DNA from: an uncultured Bacteroides sp.
GTDB taxonomy: Bacteria; Bacteroidota; Bacteroidia; Bacteroidales; Bacteroidaceae
Reading direction: 5' to 3'
DNA: 22,943 bases
Assembly (NCBI GenBank): GCA_905198575.1
Contig: CAJKDC010000040.1
Coordinates: 1 to 22,943, forward strand
Part shown: positions 13,717-22,937 of the stretch, piece by piece
Numbering within the stretch: the first letter of the stretch is position 1
How the letters are laid out: every line of letters begins with the position of its first letter
Notes under the pieces: model-generated
The model's database searches: none
Told to the model about the DNA's origin: nothing
The model's input: only the letters and a program-made list of their open reading frames with translations
Position numbers and translations under genes: made by a program

Positions 13717-16700
13717 TTATTCTACTATCAGCGTTTCCCCGTTGGACCGTGCAATCCATTCGGGTGCATAGGCCGACTGTACCGATGCTGTTCCCTGCTG
13801 GTACGTACCTTTCCGGTCAATGTAAACCGCATATTCAATCACATGTACCCCCTTGGTCAGCTTGTCGATAAAGAATTCGGAAGAAGCATCCTTATGAACC
13901 TGATAATAACCCGTTCCCTTCCGGCTGACATATCCGGACAAGGTTCCTCCCGGTTCCATGCACGATGCCCTGCGGTCAGTCACCTGCACAAAATCCATAT
14001 CCCTGTCGGCACGTATCGTAAGGCGTACGGTTATTTTGTCCCCGACATGCAGCGAAGTCCCGTCAACCACCCGGTTATCCGACACCAGTTCGCGCACAAC
14101 AGACAAACCTTCCGTATCCCGTGCGGCAAATTTTTCCGGCTTCTCACTGTACTGTACATACACAGCGCCCCAGCCCATCTTTTCACCGCTATTTTTTATA
14201 GCCAGCATAGCAGCCGATGTCCCTTTCACCGGATAACTCCGTTTCACATAACCCGAATAAGTACCCGTAGTAGCCGACGACACCTTCAGCTTTTCATTTC
14301 CCCACGTCATATCAAGCCGGGCAGCCGTATCGGTAAAAGCTGTACCTGTACTGATAAAGGCAAAGACTGCATCGGCCGAAGCAATCGGACTTTCCCAACA
14401 TTGCACCTGTTTCTGCTTCAAGAGCCAGCGCTTCATCGCATTCAGGAGCTGTTCATCCGGCTGAATAATCCGGATAGCTTCCATTGCAGCCACATGGGTC
14501 GGGATACGGTAACTTCTCCAGGTATAGGCAGCTTTCGGTGTATCAAAATAGCTTCCCATTACCGGAGTAGAGACCAGATACTCTTTAACCGACTGCAACC
14601 AAACGGCGGCCTCAACCTGCTGTCCACAGGCATGCAGTATTTGAGCTATCACCGCCTTCTCTGCAATTGAGCAAGCAGCAGGATGCTCCAACAAGGCTTT
14701 CACCAGTTCATTCTGCACCGACTTGTCCAATAATTGCATGGCAGCTTTATCCAGCGAGCCGATATAAAGATAATTCAGAATCTGCTCATTCCATAGTTTC
14801 AGGTCATGCTGTCCTTTTGCCCGCTGCTCCAGCAAGCGTTCGTAATCCTGATGTACTTCCTTACTTAAATACCGCAAAGCCTGCTGATACAGCGGTTCTA
14901 TTTCCAGTGAAACCAATGAAACACCCATTGCCTTCAAGCGTGCCATTCCTACAGCCAACTGCGTTGTGATATACCTGCTGCCCATCATTCCTTTGTACCA
15001 GCCCCAGGAACCGTCAGCAAGCTGCTGTTCACGCAACTTCCGCAAAGCCAGTTGCAACCTGTATTGCATGGTATTGACATCTGCCAGCATAGCAAGCTGT
15101 TTTCTGCGTTCCGATTCATGCTGTCCCTCCATCAGCCAGGGAGTTTCCTGCAACAGTAAAGTCTTCAGCTCCTCATTCTTTTCCAGCGGACTCTTCAGCT
15201 CATCCGGATGCTGCAACCAACTGTCCAATACCTGCTTCAGCTGCGGATTGTCCTGCACAATCTTCACGGCCAGTGCATTGGCATAAAGTGCCGTTCCCCA
15301 CGAAAGCGCATCCTCCTGCAAGGGCTCTCCCAGTACAGGCAATGCCTGCAATACGTACCACTCCGGATTCGCCGTCAGCTCAACCGTCACCCGCTTATGG
15401 TCGGCACTGTTGCTCTGCCCGTTAAACAAAGTACGCATGTCCACTTGCTGCGTCCGGTTGGGCTCTACCTGTACCGGTACCGTCTCAGTCACCCATTCCC
15501 TATCCGACAACACCGGCAAATAATGCTGCTCACCATCACTCAGCACATCGGTAACGGCCATCACTTTGCAGACCAGCAAATCGTATGCATCGGGCACGAC
15601 AAACGAGAAGTTCACAGCCTGATTTGCTCCGTCATCCACCGTAAACGAAACCGATTTCCGGCATACCGACTTACCACTCACTGCATCTGTCAGTTCCAGC
15701 GTTGCCTTTCCTTTCAATACATTCATAGAAAGATTCTGAATCACAGCCGGAATGCTGACTTTATCCCCCTTACGGATAAAGCGTGGCAAATTAGGACGAA
15801 TCATCAGTTCCTTGCGGGTTACAGTCTTGTCCGTCAGTAATCCGTAATTCATATCCTTCGTATGCGCCATTGCCATCAGTTTCCATTCGGTCAGACGCTC
15901 AGGGACTGTAAACGACAAAACAGCTACACCATTACTGTCTGTCCGCAAAGTCGGATAGAAGAAAGCCGTCTCAGCAAAATTACTCCGAAGCGACGGGCTG
16001 CCGGATGCCGGCAAAGCATTTTCCGGATTTCCGGCCAAATCGGACACCACCTCCTCTTCAAAAATAACGTCGGTAACAGCTCCGCTTTCTTCCACCGAAT
16101 CCAAAACCTTCGATTCGGCCAAAGGAGCACTGGCCACGGCCGATTTCATCATCGTGTTGGCACGCGCCATAATGCCTCCTCCATACCAGCCTCGTCTGCC
16201 AAGTAATGCCGGAACATACAGTCTGTCCTGCATCTCGCTCCACGCATTCACTCCCTGATACGAAGGCAACGACGGGAACTGTACATACAGCGAAGTATAA
16301 CTGTTTCCGAAATAAGAATTATAAGAAATCCAAGGCAACTGACGGCTAAAATAGAGTCTGAACTGCCACTGATAAGGATACAGTTGGTCTAGTGAAGCAT
16401 CGTACAGGGTAGCCAGCAGTGAAGCATCCGCTTTTGCTCCGTCCGGAGAAGACACGCGCAGCTTCCACTCCTCCTTGCTGCCCGGTGTCAGCTCATCACG
16501 GAAACTTTCCCATTTCAAGACCAGACGCTTATCCGGCTGGGGACATACGATCGTAGCCGTACGTCCATACGTTACACCGTTCTTGACAAACGCATAGACT
16601 ACAAAAATACCTTTCCCGTAAGCTTCCTTATAAGGAAAAGCAATTTTCCGAATTTCATTACTCAAATGCATCACCTTTTTTTCGAGCAGCTTTTCACCGC

Positions 16701-19335
16701 TATATACCCGATAATAGCAATACACATCCTGCTCACTGCTTCCTATATAAAGAGCAGGCACGACATTTTTCTTCCACTCCATTCCGTCCTGATAAAACCA
16801 TTCGGATTCCTTAACCGGTGGAACACGGTCTTGCAGCGAGAAAAGTATAAAGTCTTCTTCCGCCTTGCTCTCTCTGCCCTGCTCATCGGTAACAGTAGCT
16901 ACCAAGCGGTACCAGCCCGAAGGCATCCGAAGCAAGTCAACCGGAACAAACGCTTCCGACTGAGTCGTAGCAGCCGACAAGACCTCCCGACCAACATTTC
17001 CCTTTTCATCCAGCTCAAACACCTTATAACGGACAGAAGCCTCAACTTGCTCTTCATTGAGATTCATGACAAGAAACTGAATCTTCTCCTGCTTTTCTTT
17101 TACAACCCGGGCCGTCAAGCCATTTATCCGGATAATGAGCGAGCTTTCTCCCACCGGTAAGTTCAGAAAACCGGTTTGTGTTTCTCCATTCTCTCCCATT
17201 ACTTCGGCTACGACCTTATATAAATAATAATTCCTCCATACATCGCCATTATCCGGAAATGCTGTCAGAGGCGCTTCTATACGGAAATGCCCGTCGGCAT
17301 CGGTCTGCGTAGTGCCCGAAGCCAAGACTTCTCCTTCCTCGCTATTCCGCACCCAAAAGTTCAGCGAACGCAATACCCGGTAATTCACCCGACACAGGCG
17401 TAAAGGAACACCCGTGAAATTGATTGCTTCAGCCTCCACAGTAACTGTATCGCCTGGCAGATAACTGCGCGTATAGGGTAGGAAATCGACCCGGAACGTA
17501 GGCAGTTTATACGCTTCCACTTGGAAAGAACAACTTCCATCCTTCGTGGAAATACCGAATCTTCCCGGCAACACTGACTCCGGTAAAACAAAGTCCACGC
17601 TAAACGCTCCGAAGTCGTCCGTCCTTACTTGCTTTTTCTGTAACGAGCGACCGTTGGCATCCCTCAGCTCCAATTCTCTTTCCACATTTTCGGCCACCTG
17701 TGTTTTATCTCCATATTGCCTGTACACACGTCCGGTAAGCCGGACCATCTGACCGGGCCGATACAATCCACGGTCGGTAAAAAGCACCGTACGCAACTGC
17801 TCTGCATTTTCACCACTCCGAGGAGTCCACCAGGGTGTATAAGCCGTCAGAGGCTCCATTCCCTTGTCTGTATCCGTACAGAAACGCACGAAATACCCCT
17901 TCAACTCTTCCCGCTTTACCTGCAACTGTCCGTTCTCGTCGGCCTTCAAGGTTTTGTACAAGCGGAATCCGGATGCATCCCTGCTGTACAACTCCATCCA
18001 GCCATTGGGAACCGGATGTCCCGACTTACTGTCCGTAATGATAAAATCACTGGCAGCCTGCGTAACAGCCAGTCCCATCAGTGCCGACAGATGCATGACC
18101 TTATAAGAAGCAGCCGCACGATAACCATCCGGCAACAATTCTACCAGATACGTTCCAGCCTGCGGAAGCTGCACACACACCGTTGTATCCTTGGGCTGAT
18201 AGTCCGTTGGAACCTGCAAGCCGAAATGCTGTTGATAAAGCTGCTTACCCTTATTTTTCAAAAGCTCTTTTTCCGGTTTATAGGTATGCCAGAAATCAGA
18301 AGGCTCTCCCTTCAACCTGTATATCGTACAGGTAAATCCCTTGACATTCCGATGCACTACATGCGCGGTAGCCTCATCACCAGGATAGTTATAAACAAAA
18401 TTCACAGACAACTCGGGCGCTTTAATCTGTGCTATCACACTCTTCAGTCCGTCCGAAAACGGAGTATCCGGATAGTGCTGCAATCCCTCTTGGGCCAGTG
18501 CAAGCTGTTTCACACGGTCTGTATTCTCATAGCACATAGCCAGTTGCCTGTAAGCTTCCGCACAAACCTCAGTACCTTCGTACTCCTTAATCCATGCATT
18601 CAAACAGACAATAGCAGAATCCTGCTGTTCGGGATAATAAGAAGACAATGCATATGCATTCAGTCGGTAAGGCAACATTTCAAGACGAGTAAACAAGGCC
18701 GCCGACGGATTGTCCGCAGCATATGCCGAAATCAGACCGGTATACATAGCCAACACCTCTTGTCTGACCTCCGCATTTCTACGCATATTCACATCAGCCA
18801 GCAGCGAACGGATAGCCTGATGTACCAGCAAGTCATACAAGTTGTCTTTGCCATAACGCTGGCTCCATTTCCCACTTTCCGTCATCGGCTTGTACGCTTC
18901 GGAACTCACTTTCAGAAGCGACTCCCGTTCTTTCAGAGATGCCTTAAAATATTGCAAGGCCACCGTTACATCAGCCGGAGATTTTTGCAGGGCATAGCTG
19001 CCGCACAAGCTGGCCAGTACAGCCTTGTCAACTGCGTTTGTTTCGTTTTTCTCCCATTCCCTGAGCCGGCTTATTTCAATTTCCGCACTGTCCGGCGACA
19101 AAGCCGTCTTCCACTCGGCACGAAACAGAAAAGCCTTCATCAGCTGGGGCGTATTCTTTTCGGCCGTTGCTTTTTCCACCAGCCTGTTTGCAACCGCTAT
19201 TACCGACTGTGGCAAATCTTTTTTTTGCAACTCTTCGGCTTCTTTCCACAAGTCATCGTACTGCTGCGCATGTACAGGCGCAACCATAAACATAACAATG
19301 AACCACACCCAATACTTTACAATCATCTTTTTCAT
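13717..19335 (-). CDS. Large alpha-2-macroglobulin-like (MG2) family protein without thioester motif
   Basis: A 1872-residue exported protein. The signal peptide at 1-23 ends APVHA-Q, with no lipobox cysteine. Residues about 25-310 are helical and TPR-like. MG-type beta domains follow; the MG2 hallmark TDRGLYRPGQ starts at 520. A flexible Gly-rich then acidic segment lies at about 1045-1118, in the place of a bait region. The A2M domain begins near 1122 (ETAFFYPTLRTD and FTVPERLTEWKL), then an all-helical toroid-like region (about 1330-1620) and a C-terminal beta domain. The thioester CxEQ expected at the start of the toroid is absent; Leu-Gln-Glu-Asp (1339-1342) stands there. Protease trapping or a structural envelope role is inference. 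It ends in its own probable terminator, so it is not firmly linked to the DUF1573 gene. Confidence 0.92.
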   Translation of the reverse strand: MKKMIVKYWVWFIVMFMVAPVHAQQYDDLWKEAEELQKKDLPQSVIAVANRLVEKATAEKNTPQLMKAFLFRAEWKTALSPDSAEIEISRLREWEKNETNAVDKAVLASLCGSYALQKSPADVTVALQYFKASLKERESLLKVSSEAYKPMTESGKWSQRYGKDNLYDLLVHQAIRSLLADVNMRRNAEVRQEVLAMYTGLISAYAADNPSAALFTRLEMLPYRLNAYALSSYYPEQQDSAIVCLNAWIKEYEGTEVCAEAYRQLAMCYENTDRVKQLALAQEGLQHYPDTPFSDGLKSVIAQIKAPELSVNFVYNYPGDEATAHVVHRNVKGFTCTIYRLKGEPSDFWHTYKPEKELLKNKGKQLYQQHFGLQVPTDYQPKDTTVCVQLPQAGTYLVELLPDGYRAAASYKVMHLSALMGLAVTQAASDFIITDSKSGHPVPNGWMELYSRDASGFRLYKTLKADENGQLQVKREELKGYFVRFCTDTDKGMEPLTAYTPWWTPRSGENAEQLRTVLFTDRGLYRPGQMVRLTGRVYRQYGDKTQVAENVERELELRDANGRSLQKKQVRTDDFGAFSVDFVLPESVLPGRFGISTKDGSCSFQVEAYKLPTFRVDFLPYTRSYLPGDTVTVEAEAINFTGVPLRLCRVNYRVLRSLNFWVRNSEEGEVLASGTTQTDADGHFRIEAPLTAFPDNGDVWRNYYLYKVVAEVMGENGETQTGFLNLPVGESSLIIRINGLTARVVKEKQEKIQFLVMNLNEEQVEASVRYKVFELDEKGNVGREVLSAATTQSEAFVPVDLLRMPSGWYRLVATVTDEQGRESKAEEDFILFSLQDRVPPVKESEWFYQDGMEWKKNVVPALYIGSSEQDVYCYYRVYSGEKLLEKKVMHLSNEIRKIAFPYKEAYGKGIFVVYAFVKNGVTYGRTATIVCPQPDKRLVLKWESFRDELTPGSKEEWKLRVSSPDGAKADASLLATLYDASLDQLYPYQWQFRLYFSRQLPWISYNSYFGNSYTSLYVQFPSLPSYQGVNAWSEMQDRLYVPALLGRRGWYGGGIMARANTMMKSAVASAPLAESKVLDSVEESGAVTDVIFEEEVVSDLAGNPENALPASGSPSLRSNFAETAFFYPTLRTDSNGVAVLSFTVPERLTEWKLMAMAHTKDMNYGLLTDKTVTRKELMIRPNLPRFIRKGDKVSIPAVIQNLSMNVLKGKATLELTDAVSGKSVCRKSVSFTVDDGANQAVNFSFVVPDAYDLLVCKVMAVTDVLSDGEQHYLPVLSDREWVTETVPVQVEPNRTQQVDMRTLFNGQSNSADHKRVTVELTANPEWYVLQALPVLGEPLQEDALSWGTALYANALAVKIVQDNPQLKQVLDSWLQHPDELKSPLEKNEELKTLLLQETPWLMEGQHESERRKQLAMLADVNTMQYRLQLALRKLREQQLADGSWGWYKGMMGSRYITTQLAVGMARLKAMGVSLVSLEIEPLYQQALRYLSKEVHQDYERLLEQRAKGQHDLKLWNEQILNYLYIGSLDKAAMQLLDKSVQNELVKALLEHPAACSIAEKAVIAQILHACGQQVEAAVWLQSVKEYLVSTPVMGSYFDTPKAAYTWRSYRIPTHVAAMEAIRIIQPDEQLLNAMKRWLLKQKQVQCWESPIASADAVFAFISTGTAFTDTAARLDMTWGNEKLKVSSATTGTYSGYVKRSYPVKGTSAAMLAIKNSGEKMGWGAVYVQYSEKPEKFAARDTEGLSVVRELVSDNRVVDGTSLHVGDKITVRLTIRADRDMDFVQVTDRRASCMEPGGTLSGYVSRKGTGYYQVHKDASSEFFIDKLTKGVHVIEYAVYIDRKGTYQQGTASVQSAYAPEWIARSNGETLIVE

Positions 19336-19461
19336 ATCCAGAGCGTTTGATTATATTCTGTAAAGTAGCAAGATACAAAGTTCACTGCATATTTGCCAGT
19401 TAAAAGTATTAAAAGTGTTATGTTTCTTATCTTAAGCTCAATACATTTATCAGAAATAGTC

Positions 19462-21732
19462 CTATTCAGCTTTCAAGATAGCACTGTTAATATTCATATT
19501 CACATTCTTCCAGTCGCGTGAAGTCTTCTTTCCGAAATCAAACGTATAGGAAACTTTCACGTAGCCCGTTTGCTGGAATGTCTTACTGGTCACAACATTT
19601 TTATATGTGTAAATATCCTGACTTGTTATATACTTATACTTACTTTGCTTTGTGAAAGGATTTTCCACTCCTCCTTCGATGCGCCAGCCATTACGGTTCC
19701 AACTTGCCGTCAAGCCATATTTGGCAGGTTCGTAAATATGAATGAGTTCGGCATCCATATTCTGCTTTTCTGTAGCTCCAAACAAGCTGAATGAAAAGTC
19801 CTTCCAATAATAGTCCACTTGAGCTTTCCCTGAAATACTGTTTATGCGTTCGGACGCTCCATCATAGACATCCAAATACATCCAATTGCCATCCAGTTTC
19901 AATCGCAAATTATCTGTAGCTTTCCACGAAGCCGACAACATTGCCATAACCATATGAACATTAGGATCGCTAATAAATGTTTTAACCAACTTATCCCCTT
20001 CCACATAATAGCCTTGGGTAGTTGTGTTTTGAGCAAAATTATAGGCTACTCCTCCTTGCAGATTGATTTTCTTGATTTGTGCACCATACATTGCCGAAAG
20101 CATATACAATTTTGATGTTTTCAAATCGGGATTTCCCCTTCTAATCTGAAACGAATCGATTTTTTGTTCTGCATTGTTCAAATGACTGATGCTGGGACAA
20201 TTATTCCCAATGTTTGCCATAATTTGAAGTTGTTGGGTTTGAGATAACCGACTTACAAGACGTAAACGCAGACGGGGTGAAAAACGACTGATGTGTTTAT
20301 TGCCGTGTAATTTGTACTGCAAGGATGAAATGCCCGGTGCTACCCTCAATGAATGGTTCTTTCCCAACTGTCGGCTGTACTCCATATAAAGCTGTGACTC
20401 ACCTTTCCACAAATGCTGCCATGAATTGGTACTTCCTGAATAGGTGGAAGAACTGATATCGTGATAATGGTACAGCTTTACGGTCAATGCATCCTTCTTG
20501 CTGAAATTTATTCCATAATTTATGTTTGCCATAAAACTATACAACCCCTCCTTTGTTTGGGTTTGGGCAAGATAGTCCTCTTCCTGATATCGGTAATCAT
20601 AGTCATTGTCTGCATAACTTCCGGTCAGATAAGATTCCAGATATTGCTTATCATTCAATTGGAAATGTCCATAAAAATCAATACTCGGCATTATTCCAAG
20701 CTGAGATGTGAGTTTATCGGCCGTCTGTCTCAGATTGCCCTTGCTATACACTACCTCATTGCGGCTGAAATTATCCGGAGCATCACTCCGAACCAAAGAT
20801 ATCTTGCCTTGTAAAGTGCGTTTATCATTACTATTCACAATGTTTAGCTGTGCATATTGGCTATTCTTCTTTACCTTACCTTCCAAAGTGAATGCCGTAC
20901 GGTCTACCATTTCACTAGCCAAGGCAAAACGCTCATGGGTGTCATCTCTCAGACCACTATATTCCTGCATCGTATGACCTGCAAACAGTGTATAACTGGT
21001 ATTCTTGTGAGATAATTTGGCTACCACATTATAGTCACCGTCCAGATAACCGATGGTTTGCTTGGCATCCAATGCCACATAGCCACCCGCCCTGCGTTTT
21101 CTGGTTATATAGTTGATTGCCGCTACATCATCTGCATATTTTCCTGTCGGCGAATCAAAATATTCCACTTTTTCTATATCCCTGGGACGAAGATTCTGTA
21201 CTTCACGATAATCCACTTTCCGCCCATCAATGTAAAGCGTAACCTCCCCACCGAAGGTTTTTACTTTTCCTCCCATACGGTCAACTTCAATCCCCGGTAT
21301 CATCAAATTGTAAAGCAAGTCATAACCCGTACCGGCATGCTTTACCTGCTGCTTGTCCGGAATAATGAGTACCTTGTCCTGCTGGCGGATGAATGCTCTC
21401 CCTTTTACTTCTACTTCACCCAAAAAAACATTATCCGTTTCCAATACAATATTAAAAGAGGTATTTTGTTCCCCAATATTCATACAATAAGGATGATATC
21501 CCACAGAGCTGACATACAATATTTTGGCTTTAGGAGAAGACTCTATCTGAAATACTCCCAAACTGTCAGTGGTTGTTCCTTGTACAAAAACAGAATCGTT
21601 TGTCAATAAGCGGACTGTGGCATACGGCACCCCCCTATGCTCTGCATCCCATACATTTCCGGTTAGTTTCTGAGCATGCGCCATCAGATTTACAGCCACA
21701 AGCAATAAAAATAAGCAAAAATTTTTTTTCAT
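19462..21732 (-). CDS. TonB-dependent-type outer-membrane beta-barrel receptor (OMP_b-brl_3 family)
   Basis: A 756-residue outer-membrane protein. A signal peptide at 1-20 (ending AHA-Q) is followed by a carboxypeptidase-regulatory-like beta domain at about 22-100 (GVPYATVRLL and VSSVGYHPY) and a plug domain at about 105-215 (GYDLLYNLMIPGIEVD, LYIDGRKV, IEKVEYFDSPTGKY). Alternating beta strands fill the rest to form the barrel. This is the plug-plus-barrel layout of outer membrane beta-barrel family proteins related to SusC-type receptors, but shorter and without a SusD partner nearby. The substrate is unknown. It lies 88 bases after the TPR/HTH regulator gene, with a -7 box and direct repeats in the gap. 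The last residues (ILKAE) lack the usual terminal aromatic. Confidence 0.9.
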   Translation of the reverse strand: MKKNFCLFLLLVAVNLMAHAQKLTGNVWDAEHRGVPYATVRLLTNDSVFVQGTTTDSLGVFQIESSPKAKILYVSSVGYHPYCMNIGEQNTSFNIVLETDNVFLGEVEVKGRAFIRQQDKVLIIPDKQQVKHAGTGYDLLYNLMIPGIEVDRMGGKVKTFGGEVTLYIDGRKVDYREVQNLRPRDIEKVEYFDSPTGKYADDVAAINYITRKRRAGGYVALDAKQTIGYLDGDYNVVAKLSHKNTSYTLFAGHTMQEYSGLRDDTHERFALASEMVDRTAFTLEGKVKKNSQYAQLNIVNSNDKRTLQGKISLVRSDAPDNFSRNEVVYSKGNLRQTADKLTSQLGIMPSIDFYGHFQLNDKQYLESYLTGSYADNDYDYRYQEEDYLAQTQTKEGLYSFMANINYGINFSKKDALTVKLYHYHDISSSTYSGSTNSWQHLWKGESQLYMEYSRQLGKNHSLRVAPGISSLQYKLHGNKHISRFSPRLRLRLVSRLSQTQQLQIMANIGNNCPSISHLNNAEQKIDSFQIRRGNPDLKTSKLYMLSAMYGAQIKKINLQGGVAYNFAQNTTTQGYYVEGDKLVKTFISDPNVHMVMAMLSASWKATDNLRLKLDGNWMYLDVYDGASERINSISGKAQVDYYWKDFSFSLFGATEKQNMDAELIHIYEPAKYGLTASWNRNGWRIEGGVENPFTKQSKYKYITSQDIYTYKNVVTSKTFQQTGYVKVSYTFDFGKKTSRDWKNVNMNINSAILKAE

Positions 21733-21750
21733 AGTTTATTTTTTTTGCCG

Positions 21751-21758
21751 CAAATATA
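21751..21758 (-). promoter_or_regulatory. Promoter -7 box of the outer-membrane receptor gene
   Basis: TATATTTG on the minus strand matches TAnnTTTG, 18 bases before the receptor ATG at 21732. A TTG -33 box is missing, which would fit a promoter that needs an activator. Confidence 0.4.
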
Positions 21759-21789
21759 TGAAGACACAATCAAGCAGTCCCTAAAAATG

Positions 21790-21807
21790 AATTGACAAAA
21801 AATTGAC
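21790..21807 (-). repeat. Tandem GTCAATT direct repeat, candidate operator
   Basis: AATTGAC occurs at 21790-21796 and again at 21801-21807, an exact 11-base period (GTCAATT-TTTT-GTCAATT on the minus strand). One helical turn puts both copies on the same DNA face. They lie about 32-50 bases upstream of the receptor -7 box, where an activator would bind. No binding protein is shown by the sequence. Confidence 0.45.
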
Positions 21808-21820
21808 TTTCCCTAATAGC

Positions 21821-22876
21821 TTATAAATCAAGGACTATTTGACTAATATCTCCTTCCTTTGCATCTTTACCATATATCTTGGCATAAAGGCGTACACGTG
21901 CTTTGGTAATAGCAGAAGGAGTACGGTTTAACAAAGTTGCTATATCCTTATTTGGAAGTGAAATTCTTATCAAGTAACAAATGCGCAATTCTTGCTGTGA
22001 AAGCCTTGGATACAAGTTGTAAAGTTTAATAGTGAAAAAAGGATAAGTCGCATCTATGGCTTCCTGTAATTCTTTCCAGTCTTCATCTGATATTTTTACA
22101 TCCGGTTTATGAAAACGTATATATACATCCGACTGATGAAAAGTAGCTTCCAACAATTCACGCCTACTACGCGTAGCTATATTTTGACGGTTAGCCTGTT
22201 CCAACGCTGCTTTTTGTGAAAGTAGAAGTTGTTTGTTAAGAATATCATTATTAATCTCTGTCTCCTGTAATTTTTGTGTCAACATAGCCAGCTTTTGATT
22301 ATTCTCCTCTATATAGGAAAGACTGCGAATATATTGTTCTTCTTTTATGAAACGCAACTGTCTTTCCCGTTCAATAGCCTTTTGTCGTTTTTCCCTTATT
22401 CTATATATAATATACAAAGCGATAAACAAAACTATGACTACAAGTAGAACTGACAGGAATAATAACTGACGGTAGTTAGCATTCTTCACCGCCAACTCAC
22501 GATTTCGAGATTCTGTGTGCTGATAATTATACAAGGACTGAACCCGCTTGGTTGCCTCCGTTAATGTAGTGTGGTCTATGGAATCATATAGTTCATGCGT
22601 TTTTTTCAAATAATTATAGGCTTGATGATAATTCTTCTTATCAGCTTCCAATTCTGAAAGAAACCTTAAAGCTGAACTATGTTTGTAAATATTGCCAATT
22701 TTTATAGCCTCATGGAAGTAGTATCGAGCAGAGTCTAATTTGCCTTCATCACGATAAACCAGTCCCAAATGCAAGATCACATTGGAGAACATTCTTTTAC
22801 TATTAGCTTGTAATAGCATCATTTTAGCTGTATCTTTTTGTCCAATACGATAAAAAAGACATCCCATTTCACCCAT
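21821..22876 (-). CDS. C-terminal part of a TPR-transmembrane-HTH transcriptional regulator, 5' end missing or broken
   Basis: The frame from the first Met gives 351 residues. TPR-like helices fill 1-115 (DSARYYFHEAIKI, YHQAYNYLKKTHELYDS). A transmembrane helix lies at about 138-159, a charged coiled-coil at about 160-235, and a LuxR-like helix-turn-helix at about 290-335 (LSQQELRICYLI then NKDIATLLNRTPSAITKARVRLY). Full-length Bacteroides relatives, as I recall them, have about 550-600 residues with a signal or lipobox and several more TPRs, so roughly 200 residues are lacking. The frame stays open upstream with plausible TPR sequence (WYRFADTIITHLI) to a TGA at 22916-22918. The annotated Met is therefore probably internal. 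It may control the adjacent receptor gene, by position only. Confidence 0.75.
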   Translation of the reverse strand: MGEMGCLFYRIGQKDTAKMMLLQANSKRMFSNVILHLGLVYRDEGKLDSARYYFHEAIKIGNIYKHSSALRFLSELEADKKNYHQAYNYLKKTHELYDSIDHTTLTEATKRVQSLYNYQHTESRNRELAVKNANYRQLLFLSVLLVVIVLFIALYIIYRIREKRQKAIERERQLRFIKEEQYIRSLSYIEENNQKLAMLTQKLQETEINNDILNKQLLLSQKAALEQANRQNIATRSRRELLEATFHQSDVYIRFHKPDVKISDEDWKELQEAIDATYPFFTIKLYNLYPRLSQQELRICYLIRISLPNKDIATLLNRTPSAITKARVRLYAKIYGKDAKEGDISQIVLDL

Positions 22877-22903
22877 TATAAGATGAGTGATGATAGTATC
22901 GGC

Positions 22904-22937
22904 GAAACGGTACCATCATAGCGCATGAATCGGTACC
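22904..22937 (-). repeat. Imperfect direct repeat GGTACCGnTTC at the right edge
   Basis: GGTACCGATTC (22937-22927) and GGTACCGTTTC (22914-22904) on the minus strand match in 10 of 11 bases with a 23-base period. The in-frame stop of the regulator lies between them. The sequence after the first 11 bases of each unit does not match, so this may be chance. Confidence 0.35.

Noticed and set aside
13630..14670. 346-codon plus-strand open frame opposite the A2M 3' end
   Set aside because: Same reason: Arg/His/Cys-rich translation with no recognisable domain, antisense to conserved C-terminal A2M sequence.
17716..19350. 544-codon open frame on the plus strand opposite the 5' part of the A2M gene
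   Set aside because: It is antisense to a well-supported coding region; the translation is rich in Arg, His, Leu, Gln and Ile without domain pattern, as expected from an antisense frame over biased codons. No promoter or start context.
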